The notes below the pieces were generated by a model. That model was not told where the DNA came from and ran no database searches. It saw only the letters and a program-made list of their open reading frames with translations. A DNA stretch of 64,000 nt from Chloroflexota bacterium (GTDB lineage Bacteria > Chloroflexota > Dehalococcoidia > UBA2979), in assembly GCA_947472995.1 (NCBI GenBank), contig CANJBO010000006.1, positions 1 through 64,000 on the forward strand, in the 5' to 3' direction. This document shows, one piece after another, positions 1 through 9,557 of the stretch. Both the position numbers and the translations under genes were made by a program. Position 1 is the stretch's first letter; each line of letters starts with the position of its first letter.

Positions 1-2
1 CC

Positions 3-152
3 AGTCCAGAAGGCCATAGGGTTTGGACGATCTCCGGGCCGGTGGATGCGCAGAACGGTTTCGGGGCGATGCTTCGTTCGACTTACACGGTCGAAGTAAC
101 TGACCTCGGCGACGGCAATCACACGCGCAGCCGCGTTATTTCCATCAGGTAG
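3..152 (+). CDS. C-terminal fragment of a CDS truncated at the window start (hypothetical protein)
   Basis: Frame 3 reads SPEGHRVWTISGPVDAQNGFGAMLRSTYTVEVTDLGDGNHTRSRVISIR then TAG. Confidence 0.5.
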   Translation, partial: SPEGHRVWTISGPVDAQNGFGAMLRSTYTVEVTDLGDGNHTRSRVISIR

Positions 153-253
153 CCCCGGGCCGCCCGTGCCAGAAACGGTGGTGCCCCCGACTGACGACCG
201 CACACCGACACCGCGCCATCACCGCGACTCACAGCCCCCGAACGCCCCCCGGT

Positions 254-283
254 TTGAGCGAGTACGCCGTGCGTCCGTATACT
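254..283 (+). promoter_or_regulatory. Putative sigma70-type promoter for tRNA-Thr
   Basis: TTGAGC - 18 bp - TATACT just upstream of the tRNA. Confidence 0.5.
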
Positions 284-297
284 CTCAGGACGGATCC

Positions 298-372
298 GCC
301 GCTGTAGCTCAGTGGTAGAGCAGCTGTTTCGTAAACAGCAGGTCGTGAGTTCGAGTCTCACCGGCGGCTCCA
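298..372 (+). tRNA. tRNA-Thr (anticodon CGT), CCA encoded
   Basis: GCCGCTG/CGGCGGC acceptor stem, GCTGT-TTCGTAA-ACAGC anticodon arm, GTTCGAGTC T-loop, 3' CCA. Confidence 0.95.
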
Positions 373-464
373 GCAGTCCTCCACACCACTGTCCACTGCG
401 GCCCGTGATCCCGAGGGACCCCTCTGTCCCGAGGAACGGTCGGCCGCGTGAAGGGCGTCGCACC

Positions 465-1202
465 ATGAGCAAGCTCCGCAACCGCATCCGCGACCTCGGA
501 CGCACGCCGTCGGGCTTCGGCTTCGCCGCGCTCGCCCGCTCGGAGGCCGCGCGCCACATGCTCGTCGTCGCCGAGGCGACCGACGCCGCGTCCGCGACCG
601 CTGCGATCGAGGTCGGCGCCGACGCGATCATCGTGCGCGGCTCCGCCGCCGCCCTCGCCAGTATCGACACGAAGGGCGCGCTCGTGGGCCTCTGGCTGGA
701 GGACGCCACGGGCGCCGAGGTCACCGCCGCGAAGGACGCCGGCGCGGACTTCTTCCTCTTCGACGACGGCCGCGCGCAGGCCAGCGCCCTCACCCCGACC
801 GAGATCGGCCGCGTCCTGCTGCTCGGCCCCGACCAGGAGATGGAGCGCCTCCGCTCGATCGCCGTCATCGACCTCGACGCCGTCGTCGTGACGGGCGAGG
901 TTGGCGCGACCACGGTGCGCGACCAGCTGGCGCTGCGCCGGGTCGCCTCGCTCACCGGTGCGCCACTGCTCGTCGCCGCGAACGCGACGCCCGACACCGC
1001 GACCCTCGAGGCGTGGCGCGACGCCGGGGCGGCCGCCGTCCTCGTCGCCAGCAACGCGGACCTGCGCGCCACGGTGCAGGCCGCGCTCGCGGTACCCGCG
1101 CCGAAGCGCCGGGACAGCAGCGAGCGCGGCGCGATGCCGCTCATCGGTGCGCTCCGCAGCAATGACCACGATCACGACGACGACGAGGACGACGACCTCT
1201 AG
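465..1202 (+). CDS. Hypothetical protein, alpha/beta (TIM-barrel-like) with acidic C-terminal tail
   Basis: ORF, ATG at 465 (MSKLRNRIRDLGR...), high-GC codon usage. Confidence 0.8.
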   Translation: MSKLRNRIRDLGRTPSGFGFAALARSEAARHMLVVAEATDAASATAAIEVGADAIIVRGSAAALASIDTKGALVGLWLEDATGAEVTAAKDAGADFFLFDDGRAQASALTPTEIGRVLLLGPDQEMERLRSIAVIDLDAVVVTGEVGATTVRDQLALRRVASLTGAPLLVAANATPDTATLEAWRDAGAAAVLVASNADLRATVQAALAVPAPKRRDSSERGAMPLIGALRSNDHDHDDDEDDDL

Positions 1203-1218
1203 CCATATCTCCCTGTTT

Positions 1219-1261
1219 CCGCCCCCTCCCCCCTCGCGGGGGAGAGCCGGGGTGGAGGCTT
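1219..1261. repeat. Palindromic repeat, CCTCCCCC-NNN-GGGGGAG type, solo
   Basis: ccccctcccccctcgcgggggagagccggggtggagg; similar to many other intergenic copies in the window. Confidence 0.8.
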
Positions 1262-1387
1262 CCCTCGACGATTCGACGAGGCGCCAGATTTCGAGCCCCG
1301 TCGCCCCTCGATCCCCCCACAAGCGCGGCGCGATCCGCCACAATGCTGTTGACGCTCCAGCCGGGGCGTCCAGAGGATGCCCGCCTG

Positions 1388-1885
1388 ATGACCAACGTTG
1401 AGCCGATCGACAGCGCCACCGCCCGATTCCAGATCGGCGAGGTCGCCGATCGCACTGGCGTGACGCAGCGCACGCTCCGCTTCTACGAGGAACGCGGTCT
1501 CCTTCGCCCGCCGGAGCGCATGGACGGCGGCTTCCGCCTCTACTCCGAGAACGACGTCACCCGCATCGGCTACATCAAGCAGCTGCAGGACCTCCTGGGC
1601 TTCTCCCTGTCCGAGATCAAGGACATGGTCGAGGCCGAGGAGCTGCTCCAGCAGATCAGCTCGACCCGCCGCCCGGACCGCCAGCTCCCCGAGCGCCTGA
1701 AGCGCACCGAGCAGATCATGGGCGCGCTCACGCGTCAGCTCGATGTCGTCGACCACAAGGTCGAGCACCTCGCCGCCCTGCGCGAGGAGATCCACGCCAA
1801 GATCGAGCGCGTCTCCTCGCGTCACGCGGAGATCCTCACCGCGATGGAGCAGGAACCCGCCACCCCGGCGAAGCATCGCAACTAG
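1388..1885 (+). CDS. MerR family transcriptional regulator
   Basis: FQIGEVADRTGVTQRTLRFYEERGLLRP N-terminal MerR HTH, C-terminal coiled coil. Confidence 0.9.
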   Translation: MTNVEPIDSATARFQIGEVADRTGVTQRTLRFYEERGLLRPPERMDGGFRLYSENDVTRIGYIKQLQDLLGFSLSEIKDMVEAEELLQQISSTRRPDRQLPERLKRTEQIMGALTRQLDVVDHKVEHLAALREEIHAKIERVSSRHAEILTAMEQEPATPAKHRN

Positions 1886-1920
1886 CCACCTCGACCGTTT
1901 CCCGGCACAAATCGAACAAA

Positions 1921-1942
1921 CGGCGCACCCTCAGGTGCGCCG
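1921..1942. terminator. Bidirectional intrinsic terminator-like hairpin
   Basis: CGGCGCACC-CTCA-GGTGCGCCG between convergent genes. Confidence 0.7.
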
Positions 1943-1971
1943 TTCGCGTCTGCGACTCGGGAGCGAGGGCG

Positions 1972-2325
1972 CTAGTGCGCCGAGGGCGCGTGAGGAGCGG
2001 CGGACGCGGCGGACGCGGCAGCCGAGGCGGCGTGCGCGGCGTCGTGATGGTCGTCGTGCGGGACGGCCGGCGCCTGGAACGCCCAGTCGAGGTTGCGCTC
2101 GCGGCGGTACAGGTAGCCGAGCGTCGTGACCACGAACAGCCCGGTGAGGCCGAGGAGCGTGTAGAGCAGCGTCGAGCCCATGTCGGCGGGCGGCGGGATC
2201 GTGCGTGACGCGGCGGCCACGCCCGCGTGCGTGGGCTCGGCGGCCATCGCGATCACCGGCAGCAGCGCCGCACCGGCGCCCGACACCACCGCGCTGATCC
2301 GTCGCCTCATCGCCTGCCTCCACAC
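1972..2325 (-). CDS. Small membrane-anchored protein with Ala/His-rich tail
   Basis: Signal sequence, one TM (STLLYTLLGLTGLFVVTTLGYLY), HDDHHDAAH... tail. Confidence 0.65.
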   Translation of the reverse strand: MWRQAMRRRISAVVSGAGAALLPVIAMAAEPTHAGVAAASRTIPPPADMGSTLLYTLLGLTGLFVVTTLGYLYRRERNLDWAFQAPAVPHDDHHDAAHAASAAASAASAAPHAPSAH

Positions 2326-2444
2326 CCTGCGCGCATCCCGTTCGAGGAATCCTCGAACGGCCCCAGTCTACCGCGCGCGCGGCTCTCGGGGGAGCCACCT
2401 CGGCCCGCCCGGGGCGCGCGAGGCCGTGACGCATACGGGGCGCG

Positions 2445-2473
2445 TTGCCCGAGGCCCACCGGTTGCCTATACT
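2445..2473 (+). promoter_or_regulatory. Putative promoter for rpmH operon
   Basis: TTGCCC - 17 bp - TATACT. Confidence 0.55.
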
Positions 2474-2504
2474 AACCCGGCTAAGAGCAGCGATCGGAGC
2501 GACG

Positions 2505-2639
2505 GTGAAGAGGACCTGGCAGCCCAAGCGCAAGCCGCGCCAGCGCAAGCTGGGATTCCGCGCGCGCATGGCGACGAAAGACGGGCGAGCGATCATCGCG
2601 CGGCGGCGCGAGCGTGGTCGCGCGCGATTGACGGTCTAG
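2505..2639 (+). CDS. rpmH: 50S ribosomal protein L34
   Basis: [47 protein letters not shown] start. Confidence 0.97.
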   Translation: MKRTWQPKRKPRQRKLGFRARMATKDGRAIIARRRERGRARLTV

Positions 2640-2735
2640 TACCCGGACGCCCCCGACCGCATCGAGTCACGCACATCCTGACCCCCTCATCATTCCTCTC
2701 GCGCCCGCCGGCATCGACGCTCGCGGGACGGTGAC

Positions 2736-3182
2736 ATGACACAGGGCCGGCACACGCCACCACCCGCGACGGCGCTCGAGCTTCGAGACGTCCCGGAACG
2801 GCTGCGGCGGAGCCAGGACTTCGCGGCGACCATGCGGACTGGGCGGCGTGCGAGGCATGCGCTGCTGACAGCAGTGGCGCTCAGAACACACGGGCCTGGC
2901 ACTCGGATCGGCTTCGCAGTGAGCCGCCGGGTCGGGGGTGCCGTGGTGCGCAACCGCGTGAAGCGGCAACTGCGCATGATCATCCGCGCGGCCCGCTGGC
3001 AAGGCGGCTACGACGTGGTGATCGTCCCACAACCGACCTGCGCGAGCGCTCGATTCGACGAGATTGCGGGCGCTCTCGCGAGCACGTGCGAGAAACTGGG
3101 CATCCTCATGGGCCGCAACCTCGCAGGGAACCCCCCTGCTGGCCGGAGTTCAACGACGCGGAGCCAGGACACGACTTCGTGA
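2736..3182 (+). CDS. rnpA: Ribonuclease P protein component
   Basis: [27 protein letters not shown] signature; follows rpmH. Confidence 0.95.
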   Translation: MTQGRHTPPPATALELRDVPERLRRSQDFAATMRTGRRARHALLTAVALRTHGPGTRIGFAVSRRVGGAVVRNRVKRQLRMIIRAARWQGGYDVVIVPQPTCASARFDEIAGALASTCEKLGILMGRNLAGNPPAGRSSTTRSQDTTS

Positions 3183-3418
3183 CCGGGCTCCTGCTCGCGC
3201 TCATCCGCACGTACCAGCGATACGTCTCGCCGGCCCTCGGCATCGCCTGCCGCTACGAGCCCTCCTGCTCCCACTACGGCTACGAAGCGATCGAGCGGCA
3301 TGGCGCGCTCCTCGGCTCGTGGCTGACGATTCGACGACTCGCCCGCTGCCGTCCCGGTGGCGGCGAGGGCTACGATCCCGTCCCCACGACGATCACCTCC
3401 GAAGGACGCGCCGCATGA
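3179..3418 (+). CDS. yidD: Membrane protein insertion efficiency factor YidD
   Basis: [34 protein letters not shown]. Confidence 0.95.
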   Translation: MTGLLLALIRTYQRYVSPALGIACRYEPSCSHYGYEAIERHGALLGSWLTIRRLARCRPGGGEGYDPVPTTITSEGRAA

Positions 3419-4551
3419 CGATGTTTCACGTGAAACATCCCCGGACGCTCCTCGCGAGCGTGCTGCTCGCCTCGACGTTGCTCGTGGGCTGCACCGGGGA
3501 GCTGACGCCGGCGAAGGGCTGGGCGCCGCCGGTCGCGGGGCCGAACAACACGCTGCTCATCCAGTCCGGCGCGGGCCGCATCGCCGCCATCAAGACCGAC
3601 GGCTCTCCTGTCGCCAGCTTCGAGCTGAAGGGCGCGAAGACCCGCGACTTCATCGGCCGCGAGAGCCAGGCCGCCGCGACCCCGTTCTACGCCACCCCGA
3701 TCGTCGAGGGAAACACCGCCTACATCGTCTCGTACCAGGGCCGCGTCGCCCGCCTGAACCTGGAGGGCGGCTCGATCACGGAGCGCTGGGTCGTCGACCT
3801 GAACCACCACGTCGTCGCGACGCCCGTCCTGCGCGACAACCGCCTCTACGTCTCCACCGAGAACGGCCGTCTTGCCGTCGTGAACGTCGAGAACGGCAGC
3901 ATCGTCGGCGAGACCCGCCCGACCCCCGGTCGTGTCTGGGGCTCGCCCGCCGCCGCCGATGACCGCGTGTTCATCGGCACCCTCGACAGCAGCGAGATCC
4001 TCGCGGTGCAGGCCGGCAACGGCAGCACGCTCTGGCGCTACGACGGCGACGGCGCCACGGCCGCCGACCTGGTCGTGGACGGCAGCACGCTCCTCGTCCC
4101 CTCGTTCGACCGCGCCATCCACGCCCTGGACCTCGCCTCCGGCAAGGAGTCGTGGGCGTTCCCGGGCGACGGCTGGTTCGTCGGGAAGCCGCTGGTCACC
4201 CCCGGCGCCATCTACGCGGGCACGATGTCCGGCTCGCTCTACGCGATCGACCGCTCCGGCAAGCAGCAGTGGCAGTTCCACCGAGCCGGCCTGGAGTTCC
4301 GCGCCACCCCGCTCCTCGCCAACGGCACGCTGGTCGGCGTGAGCCGCAACGGCACGTTCGTCGGCCTCGACGCCGCCACTGGCGCCGAGAAGTGGTCACG
4401 CACGTTCGAGGGCGTCGAGATCGACGCGAACGGCCTGATGCTCGACAACGCGATCTTCTTCACCACGCACACGTACCGCCTGCTGCGCCTCGACCCGGCG
4501 ACCGGCGAGATCCAGCCCGTCAACGTCCAGCCGCCTTCGAGCGGCAACTAA
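3415..4551 (+). CDS. Lipoprotein with PQQ-type beta-propeller (BamB-like)
   Basis: ATG at 3415 overlapping the yidD stop; lipobox LLVGC; repeated GxxWxF/LYAID blades. Confidence 0.85.
   Translation: MTMFHVKHPRTLLASVLLASTLLVGCTGELTPAKGWAPPVAGPNNTLLIQSGAGRIAAIKTDGSPVASFELKGAKTRDFIGRESQAAATPFYATPIVEGNTAYIVSYQGRVARLNLEGGSITERWVVDLNHHVVATPVLRDNRLYVSTENGRLAVVNVENGSIVGETRPTPGRVWGSPAAADDRVFIGTLDSSEILAVQAGNGSTLWRYDGDGATAADLVVDGSTLLVPSFDRAIHALDLASGKESWAFPGDGWFVGKPLVTPGAIYAGTMSGSLYAIDRSGKQQWQFHRAGLEFRATPLLANGTLVGVSRNGTFVGLDAATGAEKWSRTFEGVEIDANGLMLDNAIFFTTHTYRLLRLDPATGEIQPVNVQPPSSGN
3421..3438. promoter_or_regulatory. parS: parS centromere site (ParB-binding)
   Basis: Perfect 18-bp palindrome ATGTTTCACGTGAAACAT containing the consensus TGTTTCACGTGAAACA; parA/parB 4.3 kb downstream. 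Confidence 0.95.
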
Positions 4552-4568
4552 CCGCGGAGTAGCCGAGC

Positions 4569-5555
4569 ATGCCGCAGATCACCGCCATCTGGCAGATCGC
4601 GCTCGAGACGCCGCTGATCAACATCATGGTCCTGCTGACCGTGGTGCTCGGCGGGTCGTACGGGCTGGCGATCCTCGCCTTCACCGTCATCTCCCGCGCG
4701 CTGATGTTCCCGCTCACGCTCCGCATGCTGAACTCCATGAAGGGGCTGCAGGAGATCCAGCCCCAGATGGCGGAGATCCAGAAGAAGTACACGGATCCCA
4801 AGCGGCGCCAGGAAGAGGTGATGAAGCTCTACCGGGAGGCCGGGGTCAACCCGCTCGGCTGCCTCGGCCCGCAGCTCGTCCAGTTCCCCATCTTCATCGC
4901 CGTCTACCAGGTCATCCGCATGACCCTCGGCTCCACCCCGGAGGGCATGCTCGCCCTCTCCGGCCGCCTCTACGACTACCCGATCATCCAGAACGCCATC
5001 CCGCTGTCCTCGACGTGGCTCGGGATGGACCTCGCGGCGCAGGGGAACTACTTCCTCGTCGCGGCCGTGTTCGCCTCCATGTGGCTCCAGCAGCGCATCT
5101 CCAGCAGCCGGCCGATGGCCACCACGCAGGCCGCCAGCGACCAGCAGCGCCAGATGAACACGATGATGCAGTGGCTGATGCCGGCCATGTTCGCGTGGTT
5201 CGTGATCGCGACGCCGGCGGGCGTGGGCCTCTACTGGGCCTCCAGCACCATCATCGGCATCATCCTGCAGTGGATCTTCGTCGGCCCCGGTGACTTCACC
5301 TGGGGCTCACTGATCCCGAACGTCGTGCGCGAGCGGCTGGGCATGCCCCGCCTCGCCACCCCAGACCAGCGGCGCCTTGCGTCGCGAGCGGCACTCACCC
5401 AGCACGCGGAGGTCCCCGGCGGGGACCGGACCGAATCGAGGACCACAGATGAGGGTAGCGGAGACGAGCGGGAAGACAGTCGACGAGGCAATCGGGCGGG
5501 CGCTCGACCAGCTCGACCTGCGCCGAGACCAGGTCGACGTCGACGTAATCACTGA
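4569..5555 (+). CDS. yidC: Membrane protein insertase YidC
   Basis: MFPLTLRMLNSMKGLQEIQPQMAEIQKKY... NPLGCLGPQLVQFPIFIAVY. Confidence 0.95.
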   Translation: MPQITAIWQIALETPLINIMVLLTVVLGGSYGLAILAFTVISRALMFPLTLRMLNSMKGLQEIQPQMAEIQKKYTDPKRRQEEVMKLYREAGVNPLGCLGPQLVQFPIFIAVYQVIRMTLGSTPEGMLALSGRLYDYPIIQNAIPLSSTWLGMDLAAQGNYFLVAAVFASMWLQQRISSSRPMATTQAASDQQRQMNTMMQWLMPAMFAWFVIATPAGVGLYWASSTIIGIILQWIFVGPGDFTWGSLIPNVVRERLGMPRLATPDQRRLASRAALTQHAEVPGGDRTESRTTDEGSGDEREDSRRGNRAGARPARPAPRPGRRRRNH

Positions 5556-6795
5556 GGGTAAGGCGGGCTTCCTGGGCTTCGGCTCGGAGGACGCGATCGT
5601 CCGCGTCACCGCGAAGGACTCCGTGATGACCACCGGCGGCGGCAACCGCTCGCGCGGCGGCCGGGGTGGTCGCGGCGGCGGCGGTGCTGGACGCGGCGGA
5701 CGCCCCGAGGCGGACCGCAACCGCCAGCCGGAGGTCGCGCGTCCGCGTGACTTCGACGACGAGGACGACCACGAGGACGACGGCGACGACGCGCCCCCGA
5801 GCCTGGGCCCGAACGACGCGCCCCGCGCGGGCGGCCGACGTGACGACGCGACGACCGGCGACGGGACGACTGGCGAGGCGACCGGTGGCACTGGCGAGGG
5901 CGGCGACGAGGCACGCCGACGCCGCGGCCGTCGTGGTGGCCGTGGGCGGCGTGGCGGTGGTGGCGAGGGCGGCGGCGAGGGTGGCGAGCGCGCTCCCGAG
6001 GCCGGTGCCGCAGTGGGAGCCGCCTCGAGCGCCCCGCGTGGCGGACGCCGCGACGACGGCGCCGGCGATGACCGCGCCCCGCGCGAAGACCGAGGTCCCC
6101 GTGACGACCGTGCCCCCCGCGAGGACCGCGGCGGCAGCCGTGGCGGACGCGGCGGGCGTGGTGGCGGGCGAGACCGCGACGACGGGCCTCGTGGCGAGCG
6201 CGTCGAGCGACCGCGCGGCTACAGCGTCCCCGCGAACGAGGAGGTCCGCATCCCGGACGTCCCGGAGGACGCCCCCGACCGCCCCGCGGCGGAGTACGCG
6301 GACGAGCTGGACCTCGCCGGGAGCGCGCTGCGCGACCTGCTGAACCTGCTCGGCCTCACGCACACGGAGATCAGCGCCCGCGACCCGGAGACCCCCGGCG
6401 ACGGCGCCGGCCTCGTGGCGCAGGTGCTGGACGTGTACGGCGAGGACGACGCGACCTCGGACGAGCTCGGCCTGCTCATCGGACGCCGCGGCGAGACGCT
6501 CTCGTCGCTGCAGTACCTGGTGAACACGATCGTCGGCCGGACGGGCGAGGACGCCCCGGTCTACGGCCTGGACATCGAGGGCTACCGCCGCCGCCGCGAG
6601 CAGACGCTGGTCGACCTCGCGCACGAGGTGGCACAGGAGGTCCGCGAGACCGGCGACGTGATCACGCTGGAGCCGATGCCGGCCTCCGAGCGACGCATCG
6701 TCCACCTCGCGCTGGAGACGGAGGCCGGCGTGCGCACCGAGAGCGTGGGCTCCGGCGACCGCCGCCAGGTCGAGGTCCTGCCCGCAGACGAGTAG
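5449..6795 (+). CDS. jag: Jag/KhpB (SpoIIIJ-associated) RNA-binding protein with long RGG/acidic linker
   Basis: Jag_N (MRVAETSGKTVDEAIGRALDQLDL), KH (GLLIGRRGETLSSLQYLVN), R3H (YRRRREQTLVDLAHEVAQEV). Confidence 0.9.
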   Translation: MRVAETSGKTVDEAIGRALDQLDLRRDQVDVDVITEGKAGFLGFGSEDAIVRVTAKDSVMTTGGGNRSRGGRGGRGGGGAGRGGRPEADRNRQPEVARPRDFDDEDDHEDDGDDAPPSLGPNDAPRAGGRRDDATTGDGTTGEATGGTGEGGDEARRRRGRRGGRGRRGGGGEGGGEGGERAPEAGAAVGAASSAPRGGRRDDGAGDDRAPREDRGPRDDRAPREDRGGSRGGRGGRGGGRDRDDGPRGERVERPRGYSVPANEEVRIPDVPEDAPDRPAAEYADELDLAGSALRDLLNLLGLTHTEISARDPETPGDGAGLVAQVLDVYGEDDATSDELGLLIGRRGETLSSLQYLVNTIVGRTGEDAPVYGLDIEGYRRRREQTLVDLAHEVAQEVRETGDVITLEPMPASERRIVHLALETEAGVRTESVGSGDRRQVEVLPADE

Positions 6796-6839
6796 CATTC
6801 GACAGCAGAGCGCGGCACTCGACGCCACTACCAACGGTC

Positions 6840-7760
6840 ATGGCCCGAGAGCAGCCGACGATGCCTGAGAACGCCTCTCCCGAGCCCGTGCTGATCGTCG
6901 GCGCGGTGACGTGGGACGTCGTGGGTGACGAGCGCCGCGCGGGCGGGGCGGCGACCTTCGCCGCCCGCGTCGCGACCGCGCTCGGCGTGCGCGCGCACGT
7001 GCTCGTCCTGGCCGGGCCTGACGCGGGCCTCGACGCGTTCTTATTGCACGAATGTGCAGTGGTGCCGGTTGCGCGCACGCTGACCCTCGAGCACCGCTTC
7101 GTCGAGGGTGAGCGGCACCAGCGCGTGCTCGTCGGGCCGGAGCGCGCGCTCACGCCCGGCGATCTGCCTGCTGGCTGGCCCGCCGCCTATCGCACGATCG
7201 TGCTGGCACCGCTGCTCCCCGACGATATCGACGTCCCCGCGTTCCTCGACGCCTGCGCGGCGGGCCCGACGATCGAGGTGGCGCTGCTCGCGCAGGGACT
7301 GGGCCGCCAGGTCGCCGCTGACGGCGCGATCACCGACCGCGCGAGCCCGTCGCAGGTGTTCTTCGACGTCGCGCGCCCGAACGTCACGCTGTTCCTGTCC
7401 GCCGAGGAGACCGCCGGCTGGGCGCCGGGCGACCTCGACGCGCTGGTCGCGCGATCGAAGCGCGTCGTGCGCACCTTCGGGCGTGACGGCGCGGAGATCC
7501 GGACAGCCGCGGGCGTCCACGCCATCGAGGCGCTCCCGGCGACGCTGGTCGATGCGACCGGCGCGGGCGACGTGTTCGCGACCGCCCTTATACTCGCGAT
7601 GCGTGCGGGGGATGACGTGGCCGGCCGGCTCGCTGCCGCCTGCGCGGCTGCGTGCGTGGAGCGCATCGGCTCCGCGCCCCTTCCTGCACGCACGGAACTC
7701 GAAACCCGGGCTGGCATCGCCGCCTCGGATAGATCGCGTGCGCAGGGGGAACGAACGTGA
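6840..7760 (+). CDS. PfkB-family sugar kinase
   Basis: C-terminal LVDATGAGDVFATALILAMRAG PfkB signature. Confidence 0.85.
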   Translation: MAREQPTMPENASPEPVLIVGAVTWDVVGDERRAGGAATFAARVATALGVRAHVLVLAGPDAGLDAFLLHECAVVPVARTLTLEHRFVEGERHQRVLVGPERALTPGDLPAGWPAAYRTIVLAPLLPDDIDVPAFLDACAAGPTIEVALLAQGLGRQVAADGAITDRASPSQVFFDVARPNVTLFLSAEETAGWAPGDLDALVARSKRVVRTFGRDGAEIRTAAGVHAIEALPATLVDATGAGDVFATALILAMRAGDDVAGRLAAACAAACVERIGSAPLPARTELETRAGIAASDRSRAQGERT

Positions 7761-8677
7761 GCGTCGTGATCGCGCTGGCGAACCAGAAGGGCGGCGTCGG
7801 CAAGACGACGACCACGGTGTCGCTCGCCGCCGCACTCGCCGCGCGTCACCTGCGCGTGCTGATCGTCGACGCCGACCCGCAGGCCAACGCCACCTCCGCC
7901 GTCGGCGCGACGAAGGACGACGAGGGCGGACTGTACGAGGCGCTCGTCGACGAGCGCCCCCTCGGCGACGCGGTGCGCGACACGAACATCGCGAACCTCG
8001 CCGTGCTCCCGACGACGCCGGCGCTCGCGGGCGCGGAGGTCGAGCTGGTGTCGGTGATGGCGCGCGAGTACCGCATGAAGCGCGCACTCGACGCATTGCG
8101 CCCGCGGTTCGACGTGATCCTCGTCGACTGTCCGCCGTCGCTCGGCCTGCTGACGGTGAACGCGCTCGCCGCGTGCGACGAGGTGATCATCCCCGTGCAG
8201 TGCGAGTACTTCGCGCTCGAGGGGCTGAGCCACCTGTCGCACACGATCGAGCTGGTGCAGCGGAACCTCAACCCCCGCCTGGTGATCCGGGGTGTCGTGC
8301 TGACGATGTTCGACGGCCGCACCAACCTCTCGCGCGAAGTGGAGACCGAGGTGCGCACGCACTTCAAGCAGACGTTCCGCGCCGTCATCCCTCGATCGAT
8401 CCGCCTCGCGGAGGCGCCGAGTCACGGCGAGCCGATCAACGTCTTCGATCCGCTGAGCGCCGGCGCGAAGGCGTACGACGATCTCGCGGACGAGCTGATC
8501 GAGGCACTGCGCGCGCGCGACCTGCTGCCGCCGCTGCCCGTGAAGGTCACGCCGCCCGGCCTGCCCGTCGCGATCACCGCGACGCCGACCGCGATCATGA
8601 CCACCCCCGCGCCGACCTCGACGGCGATCACCTCGACGCACAACTCGCAGACGGAGCAGGCACATGGCGGCGCGTAA
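7757..8677 (+). CDS. parA: Chromosome partitioning ATPase ParA/Soj
   Basis: ANQKGGVGKTTTTVSLAAALA, VDADPQANAT, DCPPSLGLLTVNAL. Confidence 0.97.
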   Translation: MSVVIALANQKGGVGKTTTTVSLAAALAARHLRVLIVDADPQANATSAVGATKDDEGGLYEALVDERPLGDAVRDTNIANLAVLPTTPALAGAEVELVSVMAREYRMKRALDALRPRFDVILVDCPPSLGLLTVNALAACDEVIIPVQCEYFALEGLSHLSHTIELVQRNLNPRLVIRGVVLTMFDGRTNLSREVETEVRTHFKQTFRAVIPRSIRLAEAPSHGEPINVFDPLSAGAKAYDDLADELIEALRARDLLPPLPVKVTPPGLPVAITATPTAIMTTPAPTSTAITSTHNSQTEQAHGGA

Positions 8678-9557
8678 GGGCGGACTGGGACGCGGGCTGT
8701 CGGCGCTGATCCCGGACGCGGAGCAGGCGCCACGCGACGAGCGCGTGCCCACCTCGGAGGTCGCGCTCGCGGACATCGTCCCGAACCCCCAGCAGCCGCG
8801 CACGGTCATGGACCCGGCGCGCCTCGAGGAGCTCGCGGCCTCGATCCGCATGTACGGGATCATCCAGCCGCTGCTCGTCACGCAGGAGACCGGCGTCGAC
8901 GGACGCACCGTGTACCAGCTGATCGCCGGCGAGCGCCGCTTCCGCGCCGCGAAGGCGGCCGGCCTGGAGACGGTGCCCGTCACGATCCGCCAGACGACGC
9001 CGCAGGAGCTGCTCGAGATCGCGATCGTCGAGAACGTGCAGCGCGCCGACCTCAACCCCATCGAGGAGGCGATCGCCTACCAGCGGCTGATGGAGGAGTT
9101 CGGCCTGACGCAGCGCGAGGTCGCCGAGCGCGTCGGCAAGTCGCGCACCGCCGTCGCGAACACGCTGCGTCTCACCGAGCTGCCCGCCGACGTGCGCGCC
9201 TCGATCACCAACGGCGAGATCAGCGAGGGCCACGGCCGCGCGCTGCTCGGCCTGCCGACGGAGGGCGAGCGGATCGCCGCGTGGCAAGTGGTGGTGAAGC
9301 AGGAGTTGAACGTCCGCGAGACGGAGCGCATGGTACGCGAAGGCGTGAAGCCGAAGCGGACGACCGCACCGGCCCCGCCCGAGCGCGGCCCCGCCGCGAT
9401 CACGTCGGGGTTCGAGGCGGCGCTCCAGCGCAGCCTGGGCACGAAGGTCGCGTTGAAGCGCACCCAGAAGGGGCGCGGCACGCTGACGATCCACTTCTAC
9501 AGCGACGAGGAGCTGACCGGCGTCCTCGAGCGGATTCTCGGAGAGGACGCACTGTGA
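8664..9557 (+). CDS. parB: Chromosome partitioning protein ParB/Spo0J
   Basis: MAARKGGLGRGLSALIPD... NPQQPR... AGERRFRAAKAAGLETVPV. Confidence 0.97.
   Translation: MAARKGGLGRGLSALIPDAEQAPRDERVPTSEVALADIVPNPQQPRTVMDPARLEELAASIRMYGIIQPLLVTQETGVDGRTVYQLIAGERRFRAAKAAGLETVPVTIRQTTPQELLEIAIVENVQRADLNPIEEAIAYQRLMEEFGLTQREVAERVGKSRTAVANTLRLTELPADVRASITNGEISEGHGRALLGLPTEGERIAAWQVVVKQELNVRETERMVREGVKPKRTTAPAPPERGPAAITSGFEAALQRSLGTKVALKRTQKGRGTLTIHFYSDEELTGVLERILGEDAL

Noticed and set aside
1886-2504. oriC in the intergenic region upstream of rpmH
   Set aside because: No DnaA-box cluster (TTATCCACA-like) or AT-rich unwinding region seen; most of the span is the minus-strand gene
5395-6834. 479-aa minus-strand ORF
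   Set aside because: Antisense to jag low-complexity region; Ala/Val-rich with no domain
7187-9061. 624-aa minus-strand ORF
   Set aside because: Antisense to pfkB/parA/parB, whose motifs are unambiguous on the plus strand
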